From BM506 sp031581485 (GTDB lineage: Bacteria > Desulfobacterota > Desulfobulbia > Desulfobulbales > SURF-16): a DNA stretch of 64,000 bases. The stretch covers positions 1 through 64,000 of the forward strand of contig JAVLBA010000003.1 in assembly GCA_031581485.1 (NCBI GenBank), in the 5' to 3' direction. The notes under the pieces are model-generated. The model saw nothing but the letters and a program-made list of their open reading frames with translations. It was not told the DNA's origin and did not search any database. Made by a program: the position numbers and the translations under genes. Shown here piece by piece: positions 16,762 to 24,519 of this stretch (position 1 is its first letter; every line of letters starts with the position of its first letter).

Positions 16762-17174
16762 TCCATGACCTGAAAGTCTACCTCTGTCTGATTCCGATCT
16801 TCTTTATCATCGATTATATCTGGCTCGGTAAAATCATGAGCGGCTTCTACCTTAAAGAGTTGGGCTCCATGGCCAGGGTTTCTAAGAGTAATTTTGATCC
16901 GGTAATTTGGGCCGCCATTGTCGTCTACCTCCTCATCCCTTTGGGTATCGTTCTCTTTGTCCTGCCCGGACTGCCCGATCAAAATTTTATGGTGCCGGCA
17001 CTGATCAAAGGCATGCTCTATGGCCTGGTTTTATATGGGGTCTACGATATGACTAACCATTCCCTGCTCCAGAGCTGGTCGATAAAGATGTCCCTGGTGG
17101 ATATGGCCTGGGGCGCTTTTATTAACAGCGTCGCTACCTTGGCCGGCAAACACTTTGATGTCCTGTTAAGATAA
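16758..17174 (+). CDS. DUF2177 membrane protein
   Basis: 138 residues, four predicted membrane segments. It shows the DUF2177 pattern: FFIIDYIWLG at the start, GLVLYGVYDMTNHSLLQ in the middle, and VDMAWGAFINSVATL at the end. It overlaps the DUF1295 gene by 4 bases (ATGA), indicating translational coupling. It is a common companion of cfa in lipid-modification clusters. Its role is not established. Confidence 0.88.
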   Translation: MIHDLKVYLCLIPIFFIIDYIWLGKIMSGFYLKELGSMARVSKSNFDPVIWAAIVVYLLIPLGIVLFVLPGLPDQNFMVPALIKGMLYGLVLYGVYDMTNHSLLQSWSIKMSLVDMAWGAFINSVATLAGKHFDVLLR

Positions 17175-17184
17175 AGGAGAAAAA

Positions 17185-18429
17185 ATGAGGATTGCCATTA
17201 TCGGCAGCGGCATATCGGGCTTAACTGCTGCTCACCTTCTTCAGAGGGATTTTGACATCCAGATATTTGAGGCCAATGATTATATCGGCGGCCATACCCA
17301 CACCATTCCTGTGCAGACCGAGTCCGGAAGCTACATGGTGGATACCGGCTTTATTGTCTTTAACGAGACGACCTATCCAAACTTTTGCAAAATTATTGAC
17401 GGGCTGGGGGTTAGATCAAAGCCCACAGAAATGACCTTTAGTGTTAAATGTGCTCAGTCTGGCGTTGAGTATAACGCCCACTCATTAAATACCCTCTTTT
17501 CCCAACGTAAAAACATTTTCTGTCCGGCCCATTACCGGATGATCTACGACATCTTTCGTTTTAGGAGCGAATTTGAAAATCTGTTGGATCACAAATACGA
17601 TCATGAACCGCTGGTTCCTTATCTTAAAAATCGTGGTTATGGTGAACGTTTCATCAACCTTTTCGTGCTGCCCATTACAGCCTCGCTCTGGTCTGCCGGT
17701 TTGGATAAATCAAAAAATTTTCCTCTGGGCACCTTTGTCCGCTTCTTTAAGAACCACGGCTTTCTCGATATCAAGAATCAATTTCAGTGGCGGGTGATTC
17801 AAGGTGGCTCCCAGGCATATGTTCCCAGACTGATAGAGTCCTTTAAGGATAAAATCGAACTGCACTGCCCTGTCACATCAATAGAGAGAAAAGACGATCA
17901 GGTGATGGTCAAACACCAGCAGGGCAGCGATAGTTTTGATCAGGTCATCCTCGCCGTGCATAGCGACCAGGCCCTTGCCCTGTTGGCAGATCCGTCTGAA
18001 GCCGAAAACGAGATCTTGGGCGCCATCGGCTATCAATCCAATGATGTCATTCTTCACACTGACAGCGCTCTCCTGCCCCGCAAAGAGTCGATCTGGGCCA
18101 GCTGGAATTATGCCATTCCCAAAGAGACTCAGGATACGGCATCTCTGAATTATGACATGAATATCCTCCAGGGCATTTCGGCTCCGGAAGAGTTTGTGGT
18201 GTCGTTAAACCAGCGCCAACATATTGATACTGCTCGAATTATTGGCGAGTATCTTTACCAGCATCCGCTCTACACGCCTCAGGTACCGGCGGCCCAAAAC
18301 CGCCACGCAGAAATTAGCGGCGTCAACCGGACCCATTATTGCGGAGCCTACTGGGGGTATGGCTTCCATGAGGATGGCGTCAAAAGCGGCCTGAAGGTGG
18401 CTCAATTCTTCGGCAAGGAATTGGTATGA
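17185..18429 (+). CDS. FAD-dependent amine-oxidase-like oxidoreductase of the CFA cluster
   Basis: 414 residues. The Rossmann dinucleotide motif IAIIGSGISGLTAAHLL is at the N-terminus, followed by FEANDYIGGHTHT and VDTGFIVFNETTYPNF. These are typical of the protoporphyrinogen-oxidase/amine-oxidase-like proteins found beside cyclopropane-fatty-acid synthase. The C-terminal GAYWGYGFHEDGVKSGLKVA closes the FAD site. AAAGGAG precedes the ATG. The start codon of the next gene (DUF1365) overlaps its stop by 4 bases. It may oxidise an acyl chain before or after methylenation; this is inference from context. Confidence 0.9.
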   Translation: MRIAIIGSGISGLTAAHLLQRDFDIQIFEANDYIGGHTHTIPVQTESGSYMVDTGFIVFNETTYPNFCKIIDGLGVRSKPTEMTFSVKCAQSGVEYNAHSLNTLFSQRKNIFCPAHYRMIYDIFRFRSEFENLLDHKYDHEPLVPYLKNRGYGERFINLFVLPITASLWSAGLDKSKNFPLGTFVRFFKNHGFLDIKNQFQWRVIQGGSQAYVPRLIESFKDKIELHCPVTSIERKDDQVMVKHQQGSDSFDQVILAVHSDQALALLADPSEAENEILGAIGYQSNDVILHTDSALLPRKESIWASWNYAIPKETQDTASLNYDMNILQGISAPEEFVVSLNQRQHIDTARIIGEYLYQHPLYTPQVPAAQNRHAEISGVNRTHYCGAYWGYGFHEDGVKSGLKVAQFFGKELV

Positions 18430-19193
18430 ACAGCTGCATATATCAAGGTGAGGTCAGGCATGCCCGCTACCAACCGGTGACTAACGGTTTTCACTTCAGG
18501 CTGTTTATGATGTATCTCGATCTCTCAGAATTAGACGAAGTCTTTACCAAGAGGTGGCTTTGGTCCACAAATCATTGCAATCTGGCCTATCTGCGCCGCA
18601 AGGATCATTTTGGCGATCCCGCCATCACCATTGATCAGGCAGTGCGTGATTTGGTGGCAGAAAAAACAGGCACCCCCTGTCAAGGCCCTATCCGCATGCT
18701 TTGCCACCTGCGCTACTGGGGCTACTGCTTTAACCCGGCCACCCTTTTTTATTGTTATGATCAAAGCGGTAAAGAGCTTGAAACCATTATCGTCGAAATT
18801 CACAATACCCCCTGGGGCGAAGTGTTTTGCTATGTCCTTGACCGGAAAAATGAGCAACGCCAGGACCAGACCAGAACCTATCGGTTTGATAAAGATTTCC
18901 ATGTCTCGCCGTTCATGGACATGGATGTTTCCTACACATGGCAGTTTAAGGAACCAGGCGATGACCTCAAGGTTCTGATGATGGACTTCCACGATGACAA
19001 AAAAATCTTTGAGGCCGAACTGATGTTACATCGCCGGGAGATAAACGGTAAAAATCTGGCAGCAATGCTCACCAAACATCCCTTGATGACCTTCAAGGTA
19101 ACTGCAGGCATTTACTGGCAGGCGCTGCGGCTCTGGAAAAAAGGATCACCTTTTTATACTCACCCCGCTAAAAGCGATGAGGTGGAGGTTTAG
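18426..19193 (+). CDS. DUF1365 family protein
   Basis: 255 residues, soluble or peripheral. DUF1365 motifs are YQGEVRHARYQPVTNGFHFR at the N-terminus, ML-CHLRYWGYCFNPATLFYC in the middle, and KDFHVSPFMDMD. The gene overlaps its upstream neighbour and is followed 7 bases later by cfa. Almost every DUF1365 gene I know lies in this kind of cfa/FAD-oxidoreductase cluster, which suggests a role in acyl-chain modification, but no reaction is known to me. Confidence 0.92.
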   Translation: MNSCIYQGEVRHARYQPVTNGFHFRLFMMYLDLSELDEVFTKRWLWSTNHCNLAYLRRKDHFGDPAITIDQAVRDLVAEKTGTPCQGPIRMLCHLRYWGYCFNPATLFYCYDQSGKELETIIVEIHNTPWGEVFCYVLDRKNEQRQDQTRTYRFDKDFHVSPFMDMDVSYTWQFKEPGDDLKVLMMDFHDDKKIFEAELMLHRREINGKNLAAMLTKHPLMTFKVTAGIYWQALRLWKKGSPFYTHPAKSDEVEV

Positions 19194-19200
19194 TACAAAC

Positions 19201-20487
19201 ATGAACAAAAAACTGATCTCTAAAGAAACAGCCCTGGTCTTGCCCGCCTCTTCCATCGGCCACAGGCTTTTCACCCTTAATCTCTGCCGTCATATTGTTT
19301 TACGACGGCTGGCGGCTCTTCAGGACGGTGTTATTGAGATTGAAGATGGTGATGATGTCTTTTTGGTCGGCAGAAAAGAAAAAAACAATTTGCAGGCCAA
19401 GATAGAGGTCAAAAATCCGATGTTTTACAGAGCCATGGTGTTTGGCGGCAGTATCGGTGCCGGAGAATCGTACATGCGTGATGAGTGGAGTTGCAGCAAT
19501 CTCACCGATCTCATTCGGCTCATCGTCTTGAACCAGGATGTCCTGGATACCATTGATGCCGGGCTTGCGAAGATTACGGCGCCCATCTACAAGCTTTTCC
19601 ATGTCCGCCGCAAAAACACCAAGAACGGCAGTAAAAAAAATATCAGCGCCCATTACGATTTGGGCAATAATTTTTATCGCCTCTTTCTCGACGAATCCCT
19701 GGCCTACTCCTGCGGCATTTTCAAAGACGAGCAGGCCTCCCTGCATGAGGCCTCCCTGGAAAAATTTGAACGGATCTGTAAAAAGCTTGCTCTTTCAGAA
19801 GATGACCACCTTCTGGAAATTGGCACGGGCTGGGGAGGTTTTGCCATCTATGCTGCCCAAAATTACGGCTGCCGGGTAACCACCACCACAATTTCAAAAG
19901 AGCAGCACGATCATGCCGAAAAACGCATCAAAGAAGCCGGCTTGTCAGGTCGAATCGACCTCCTCTTTCAAGACTATCGTGAGCTTGGCGGAAAATTCGA
20001 CAAGATAGTCGCCATTGAGATGATCGAGGCGGTGGGGCACCATTTTTACCAGACCTTTTTTAAATGCTGTTGTGACCTGTTAAAACCGTACGGCACCATG
20101 CTTGTTCAGGCTATTACCATTCAGGACCAGGCCTATGAGCAACATAAGAACACAGCTGACTTCATCAGCTGCTACATCTTTCCAGGCTGCTGTATTCCTT
20201 CTATTACTGCCATGATTCAGGCCTCTACCAAGGCATCTGAAATGAAACTCTTTCACCTTGAAGATATCACCCCCCATTACGCCGCTACCTTGCGAATCTG
20301 GCGGCAAAATTTCTTAGACAGGATCGATGAGGTTCGCGATCTGGGATTCAGTGAAAGCTTTATAAAGATGTGGGAGTTTTATTTATGCTATTGCGAGGCC
20401 GGTTTTGCCGAGCGCTACCTCGGCAATGTCCAGATGATCTTCAGCAAGCCGGGATGCCGCCAATCGCCAATTTTGCCGAATTTGTAA
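19201..20487 (+). CDS. cfa: Cyclopropane-fatty-acyl-phospholipid synthase
   Basis: A SAM-dependent enzyme that adds a methylene across cis double bonds of membrane phospholipid acyl chains. It has 428 residues from the ATG at 19201; an eight-codon extension to 19177 overlaps the preceding gene. An N-terminal lipid-binding domain spans about 1-130. The catalytic domain follows, with SAHYDLGNNFYRLFLDESLA, the SAM motif LLEIGTGWGGFAIYAAQNYG, and the late motif FAERYLGNVQMIF. GGAGG lies about 13 bases before the ATG, rather far. The product protects membranes against acid, oxidative or singlet-oxygen stress in other bacteria. Confidence 0.95.
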   Translation: MNKKLISKETALVLPASSIGHRLFTLNLCRHIVLRRLAALQDGVIEIEDGDDVFLVGRKEKNNLQAKIEVKNPMFYRAMVFGGSIGAGESYMRDEWSCSNLTDLIRLIVLNQDVLDTIDAGLAKITAPIYKLFHVRRKNTKNGSKKNISAHYDLGNNFYRLFLDESLAYSCGIFKDEQASLHEASLEKFERICKKLALSEDDHLLEIGTGWGGFAIYAAQNYGCRVTTTTISKEQHDHAEKRIKEAGLSGRIDLLFQDYRELGGKFDKIVAIEMIEAVGHHFYQTFFKCCCDLLKPYGTMLVQAITIQDQAYEQHKNTADFISCYIFPGCCIPSITAMIQASTKASEMKLFHLEDITPHYAATLRIWRQNFLDRIDEVRDLGFSESFIKMWEFYLCYCEAGFAERYLGNVQMIFSKPGCRQSPILPNL

Positions 20488-20490
20488 CAC

Positions 20491-21021
20491 ATGCTGATTG
20501 CCTTTAATTTAATAAGCTTCCAGATCGGCTGGTTTGCCTCTGTCCTCGGCGCAGCCAATGACATGTCCTGGCTTGGGCCGATGGTGGTGGTCTTATTCTT
20601 TGCTGCGCACCTCAAAATAAATGGCCACATGGTGCGGGAAATCAGCCTGGGACTGAAGATCATAATTATCGGTTTTGTCACCGATACCCTGCTCACCATC
20701 TATGGAGTCTACACCCCAAAACCCTTCTTTTTCCCAGCACCGTACAGTCCTCCCTGGCTGATTTTTTTGTGGCTCAACTTTGCCACCCTGCTTAATGTTT
20801 CATTAAAATGGCTCAGCCACCGCTATCTGCTCGCTGTTTTTTTAGGTGGCACAGGAGGTGCTCTGGCTTACTACGGAGGTAGTGTATTTGGGGTCATGAC
20901 TTTCAATCCGCCCCTTGTTGTTAATTTGCTGATTACCGGCCTGGTCTGGGCCGCTCTCACCCCGCTTTTTTTTATCCTTTCACGCTTTATTGACCAAAAG
21001 CTGGCACAACAAACAACCTAA
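20491..21021 (+). CDS. DUF2878 membrane protein
   Basis: 176 residues, about five membrane segments. DUF2878 landmarks are ISFQIGWFASVLGAA at the N-terminus, IIGFVTDTLLTIYGVY, and LWLNFATLLNVSLKWL. It starts 3 bases after the cfa stop and is thus in the same operon. It is a regular member of cfa clusters. Function is unknown. Confidence 0.9.
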   Translation: MLIAFNLISFQIGWFASVLGAANDMSWLGPMVVVLFFAAHLKINGHMVREISLGLKIIIIGFVTDTLLTIYGVYTPKPFFFPAPYSPPWLIFLWLNFATLLNVSLKWLSHRYLLAVFLGGTGGALAYYGGSVFGVMTFNPPLVVNLLITGLVWAALTPLFFILSRFIDQKLAQQTT

Positions 21022-21047
21022 ACTTTATAAGCTCAGAAAAGGACACC

Positions 21048-21629
21048 ATGAAAAAACAAAGCGTTATCCTCTACGGCTTAACCACCTGCGTTTACTGCAA
21101 GGCCGCCAAGAAAATGCTAGAGGATCTGAACATTGAATACCGGGCCATAGAGGCAGATCTTCTTGCCGATAATGAACGTCAGGAGGTGATTGACGAGCTT
21201 AAAAAACTCAATCCGGCTTGCACCTTTCCCACAGTGGTGGTTGGCGATAAGGTCATCACAGGCTACAAGGCCCAAGAGATCAAAGAAGCTTTGGGGATTA
21301 GAACGGAGGTGGATGATCTTTATGAGCGCTTAAAAAAAATCAACGAACCAAAGGGCTATCTTTTCAATGGTGAAAAGGAAAAGACCTTTGAGCTTTTGCG
21401 AAGCCTGCTGATCAACAAGGATAGATACGGCTATATGGCCTGCCCTTGCCGGCTGGCCTGCGGAGATAGGGAGAAAGATAGGGATATTATCTGCCCCTGT
21501 AATTATCGAGAGCCCGACGTCAAAGAGTTTGGCAGCTGCTACTGCGGACTCTATGTTTCAAAGGAATGGTATACAGGCAAGATAGAACGGGTCGTCATCC
21601 CGGAAAGAAGATCTGCTGACCTTTATTGA
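21048..21629 (+). CDS. Glutaredoxin fused to a ferredoxin:thioredoxin reductase catalytic domain
   Basis: 193 residues in two domains. Residues 1-85 are a glutaredoxin-like thioredoxin fold with active site CVYC (14-17) and the TFPTVVVGD cis-Pro loop. Residues about 92-193 carry the FTR catalytic-subunit pattern of three CxC pairs, ACPCRLACG, IICPCNYRE and GSCYCGLYV, which should hold a [4Fe-4S] cluster and a redox disulfide. The fusion could pass electrons from ferredoxin straight to a glutaredoxin-type disulfide exchanger. AAAAGGAC precedes the ATG. It lies 26 bases after the DUF2878 gene and is probably the last gene of the CFA operon. Confidence 0.9.
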   Translation: MKKQSVILYGLTTCVYCKAAKKMLEDLNIEYRAIEADLLADNERQEVIDELKKLNPACTFPTVVVGDKVITGYKAQEIKEALGIRTEVDDLYERLKKINEPKGYLFNGEKEKTFELLRSLLINKDRYGYMACPCRLACGDREKDRDIICPCNYREPDVKEFGSCYCGLYVSKEWYTGKIERVVIPERRSADLY

Positions 21630-21686
21630 CAATAGTTATATCATGCCAATAGGAGATTTTTCCGAAGATGCCATGTGCGAGTAATT

Positions 21687-21710
21687 GAGGTCAGAGTAAA
21701 ATTAAATTTG
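21687..21710. repeat. REP-like motif
   Basis: GAGGTCAGAGTAAAATTAAA (from 21687) is the near-complement of the right arm of the cruciform at 13791-13856 and a variant of the motif at 8952. No second arm was found next to it. Confidence 0.45.
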
Positions 21711-21753
21711 TTCATTAACTAAGCGGTAGAGGTCATAGAAGGAGGGCAAGCAA

Positions 21754-21831
21754 GCTTTTGACTTTTGTTGGTTAATTACGGGAAGGACCTTTTGGGCGGA
21801 ATGCTGTCCGTTTCCCCAGCAGAATGGGGAG
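21754..21831. repeat. Dispersed ~78-bp repeat, copy A
   Basis: Runs from GCTTTTGACTTTTGTTGG to CCAGCAGAATGGGGA. It matches 32820-32893 in the same orientation at about three-quarters identity by eye. Substitutions are scattered, so the copies are old. Reverse translation of both copies gives a related peptide string (GNxQHSxQKVLPVxNQ), hinting at a decayed coding region. Confidence 0.6.
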
Positions 21832-21865
21832 TTATAGTCAAATCTGGTGTTTGAGAAAATTGTTA

Positions 21866-22039
21866 TCAAATGCCCCCCTGTTCATTTCTGAATGTAGCAT
21901 AATGGCTGAGGAGTTCCTGGAGTTCAACTTCAACAGCATCTGAAATTAATTGGCGGGCTCCGGTCCACAGCAACTCTGTCAGTGGATCTCCACAAATCTT
22001 TCCTGGCTTTTTAAGAGCAATGATTTTATTCTCAGTCAT
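21866..22039 (-). pseudogene. IS256-family transposase, N-terminal remnant
   Basis: Reading from the ATG at 22039, the frame gives MTENKIIALKKPGKICGDPL, then TELLWTGARQLISDAVEVEL and QELLSHYATFRNEQGG. This is the recognisable start of IS256/Mutator transposases. It ends after about 57 codons at a stop; the DDE catalytic domain is absent. The remnant keeps its ribosome site (AGGA six bases from the ATG) inside an inverted repeat. Confidence 0.8.
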
Positions 22040-22093
22040 GACGTATCCTGTTGGAATCAAGTTTTGGTGAACTATTCCAACAGGATACGTCAT
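22038..22093. repeat. Perfect 20-bp inverted repeat at the IS256 remnant start
   Basis: The left arm, ATGACGTATCCTGTTGGAAT (22038-22057), is exactly inverted at 22074-22093 with a 16-base loop. On the minus strand the arm includes the transposase ribosome site and start codon, so the hairpin would hide them in read-through mRNA. This is a common IS safeguard. On the plus strand it is followed by TTTTTT and could terminate transcription toward 22155. Confidence 0.8.
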
Positions 22094-22154
22094 TTTTTAT
22101 CTTGCGGCTCCCTCAAACACCACTTTGGAGCATACCTCGTAGCCGGGTCATACC

Positions 22155-23045
22155 ATGTTTAGTGATAACAGCAGACTTTATGAACTGACAGATACCACCT
22201 CTCCAGCTGAAACCCTCGCTGAGATTAAAAAAATCCTGCTCATGCTCACCCCTTCCCCGGACCCGTCGCCAATCGAAAAGGTATACGGGCAGATCACCCG
22301 TCTCTTCAACGGCGAAATTCCCGGATACAAGGCCAATAATACAAAATATCATAACCTGGAGCATACCTGTTCCAGTACCCTTGCTTCTGCAAGACTTATT
22401 CATGGTTTGCATGTCCAGGGACAAATTTTCTCCCCCAGGCTTGTGCAGCTTTGCCTGATCGGAACACTTTTTCATGATACGGGGCTTATCCAGCCCGAGG
22501 AAGAAGCGGAGGGTACAGGAGCCCAGCATACCATTGGCCACGAGGGCCGTTCAATATCCCTCATGGAAAAGTATCTCGCTAAAAACGGCTTTTCGCAGGA
22601 GGACAGCCGCGATTGCGGCCATATGATCAAATGTACCGAGCTTTTCTTTCCCCTGGAAGAGATACCCTTCAGCTCTGAAGAGGTCAGAACCCTGGGAAAG
22701 GTTCTTGGCACCGCCGACCTGGTCGCCCAGATGGCAGACAGGGATTATCAGGAAAAACTCCCTTTGCTATTCCTGGAGTTTCAGGAAGCCGGGCTGGAAG
22801 GGTTTGAGACCCCCCTGGAGCTTTTCAGTAAAACAGAGGAGTTTTATCGCAAGGTGGTGCGTAAAAGGATGACCGGTGTGCTGGGAGGAATTTCTTCTGC
22901 AGCTCTCTACCATTTCAGGGAGAGGTGGAACATAGACAAGAATCTTTATGAGGAAGCAATCAAATATAATATAAGGCGCATGAAGGAAACAGTGACGGAG
23001 TCTCTTCTGCAGCTCTCCATTGTTTCAGGGGGAGGTGGCACATAG
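22155..23045 (+). CDS. HD-domain phosphohydrolase
   Basis: 296 residues, cytosolic. Metal-binding HD signature: NTKYHNLEHT (first His), then GTLFHDTGLI (HD pair), with downstream Asp in GTADLVAQMADRDY. NxxYHNxxHxxD-type sequences occur in cyclic-nucleotide phosphodiesterase-like HD proteins, so a phosphodiesterase role is plausible but unproven. The last 15 residues (LLQLSIVSGGGGT) are odd. They are encoded by a 47-base segment that repeats 22893-22939 in a shifted frame, so the native C-terminus has probably been replaced. No good ribosome site precedes the ATG. Confidence 0.8.
   Translation: MFSDNSRLYELTDTTSPAETLAEIKKILLMLTPSPDPSPIEKVYGQITRLFNGEIPGYKANNTKYHNLEHTCSSTLASARLIHGLHVQGQIFSPRLVQLCLIGTLFHDTGLIQPEEEAEGTGAQHTIGHEGRSISLMEKYLAKNGFSQEDSRDCGHMIKCTELFFPLEEIPFSSEEVRTLGKVLGTADLVAQMADRDYQEKLPLLFLEFQEAGLEGFETPLELFSKTEEFYRKVVRKRMTGVLGGISSAALYHFRERWNIDKNLYEEAIKYNIRRMKETVTESLLQLSIVSGGGGT
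22893..22939 (+). repeat. 110-bp-spaced repeat inside the HD gene, unit 1
   Basis: TCTTCTGCAGCTCTC...GGGAGAGGTGGAACATAGACA recurs at 23003-23049 with about nine differences. The 110-base offset is not a multiple of three, so the second unit is read in another frame and supplies the gene's last codons and stop. Confidence 0.75.
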
Positions 23046-23049
23046 ATAG
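23003..23049 (+). repeat. 110-bp-spaced repeat at the HD gene end, unit 2
   Basis: Partner of 22893-22939. The stop codon TAG of the HD gene lies inside it (GGCACATAG). Confidence 0.75.
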
Positions 23050-23058
23050 CGCAGGCAA

Positions 23059-24519
23059 TCAATTCGTGGAAAAGATATACTGGACAGGTTGGATTCCGAA
23101 ATGGGCAGGATGATGGGTCTCGGTGATTTCCCTGACATAGTTGCCTGTCTTGGAATCGCGCTCCTCCAGGTTGATTATTCCTGCTTTTTTATAACCCCCT
23201 CCACTCTCTTTTTCCAGAATGCAGACCAAGGGTCTTTTGGAAAAATCCCTGCTTGGCGAACTGACCACCAGGGCCAGCTCGCCAGTGTCAAGCCTCAGCA
23301 GAGTTCCGATCGGGTATAATCCAAGGATATTGATGAAAACCTTTATGAGGATGGGATCATAGTCTTTACCGGCCCGATCGAACATGTAGCCCAGGGCCCG
23401 GTCCGGACTCAGCAGAGATTTCCGGTAAGCCCGCGACGATGTTAAGATATCATATTTATCGGCAATGGAAATAATCTTCCCGAAAAGGGTTAAGGGCTTT
23501 TTCCAGTCGGCATGGGGATAGCCGGACAGGTCATATTTAAGATGGTGTTCAAAAAGCGGCACCAGGATTCTGGCCTTGCTGTCGGGGGAGGCCTTGAGTT
23601 GCAATAACAGTCGGGCACTGTTCAGTGAATGCTCCTCAATCATTTTCAGCTCACTGTCATCCAGCTGAGCCTTTTTATGCAGAACTTGGTTGGGAATCTC
23701 AATTTTTCCAAGGTCATGAAAAAGGGCACATATGCCCAAACTCACCAAGGTACGGCGCGAGAGGTTTATACGCCTGCCGATGCACATGGATAACGTCGCC
23801 ACATTCGCCGAATGTGTGAAAATGTAGTCGTCAAAAATCCGAAGCGTGCTGATGGCAGCATAAACTTCGTCATCCTTGATAATATTCGTCGCCATCTCCT
23901 GGACTACCCGGACGGTTTTCCGTATGCCAACCTCACTCTTGTTGTCCTTGATCTTCTGGGCAACTTCTTCTATAGAGGTCTTGACATAAGAGTAGTCTCT
24001 TTTGGCCCTTTCCCGCCGTTCTGCTTTGTCGTCCCTGTAAGAGGATTTCTGGTCATCCTGTGGTGTTTCCGATGTTTTGACCAGTTCAACCCAGTCTATA
24101 TTTTCTTCAGCAAGAGCGTCTGTGAGCCAGGTGAGAGGTTCCGGCTTTTGACCGGAATTTTCCAGCAACCGTATGAAAGTCAGGATTTCATTTACAGAGG
24201 CATGCTTGACAGCTTCGAGTAAGCGCACGCCTTCCAGGCCGCGGCTATCAAAAAAACGTATAATATTGTCAAAAAGATTTTTTGTGTTCCTGTTGTAGAT
24301 AAGTTTTTCTTCATCAACAAACAGCTGGTCATTAGCGATTTTGACCGTCAATGATTCGTTCTCCATGCATCTGTTTATTGATTCGCTGAATTTATTAATT
24401 CCCTCAATAACCAGGGTATGGGAATCACTGTGGATCCGCGCAGTTTGACATAGGCTGTAAAAGTTGTGCAGGAATTCTTCAAACTGGGAAAAGGATCTGT
24501 ATTTTGCCGTATCAGTCAT
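23059..24519 (-). CDS. HD-GYP domain phosphodiesterase with N-terminal regulatory module
   Basis: 486 residues from the ATG at 24519, which has GGAG nine bases upstream and overlaps the HEAT gene by 8 bases. Residues about 10-170 form an N-terminal domain like that of the neighbouring HEAT protein. A linker rich in charged residues follows. The HD-GYP domain runs from about 215 to 400, with intact LFHDLGKIEIPNQVLH and HHLKYDLSGYP. The GYP triad is present, but the usual HHE is HHL. A C-terminal segment of about 85 residues (IGTLLRLDTGELALVV) is typical of this family. It probably hydrolyses cyclic di-GMP; the HHL change leaves some doubt. Confidence 0.88.
   Translation of the reverse strand: MTDTAKYRSFSQFEEFLHNFYSLCQTARIHSDSHTLVIEGINKFSESINRCMENESLTVKIANDQLFVDEEKLIYNRNTKNLFDNIIRFFDSRGLEGVRLLEAVKHASVNEILTFIRLLENSGQKPEPLTWLTDALAEENIDWVELVKTSETPQDDQKSSYRDDKAERRERAKRDYSYVKTSIEEVAQKIKDNKSEVGIRKTVRVVQEMATNIIKDDEVYAAISTLRIFDDYIFTHSANVATLSMCIGRRINLSRRTLVSLGICALFHDLGKIEIPNQVLHKKAQLDDSELKMIEEHSLNSARLLLQLKASPDSKARILVPLFEHHLKYDLSGYPHADWKKPLTLFGKIISIADKYDILTSSRAYRKSLLSPDRALGYMFDRAGKDYDPILIKVFINILGLYPIGTLLRLDTGELALVVSSPSRDFSKRPLVCILEKESGGGYKKAGIINLEERDSKTGNYVREITETHHPAHFGIQPVQYIFSTN

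Larger units (their letters stand above)
21630..22154. other. Intergenic island of mobile-element debris
   Basis: 525 bases with no intact gene. From left to right it holds a REP-like motif (21687-21710), an 80-base dispersed repeat also found at 32818, and an IS256-type transposase N-terminal remnant (21866-22039, minus strand) with a perfect 20-bp inverted repeat at its start. Confidence 0.7.
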
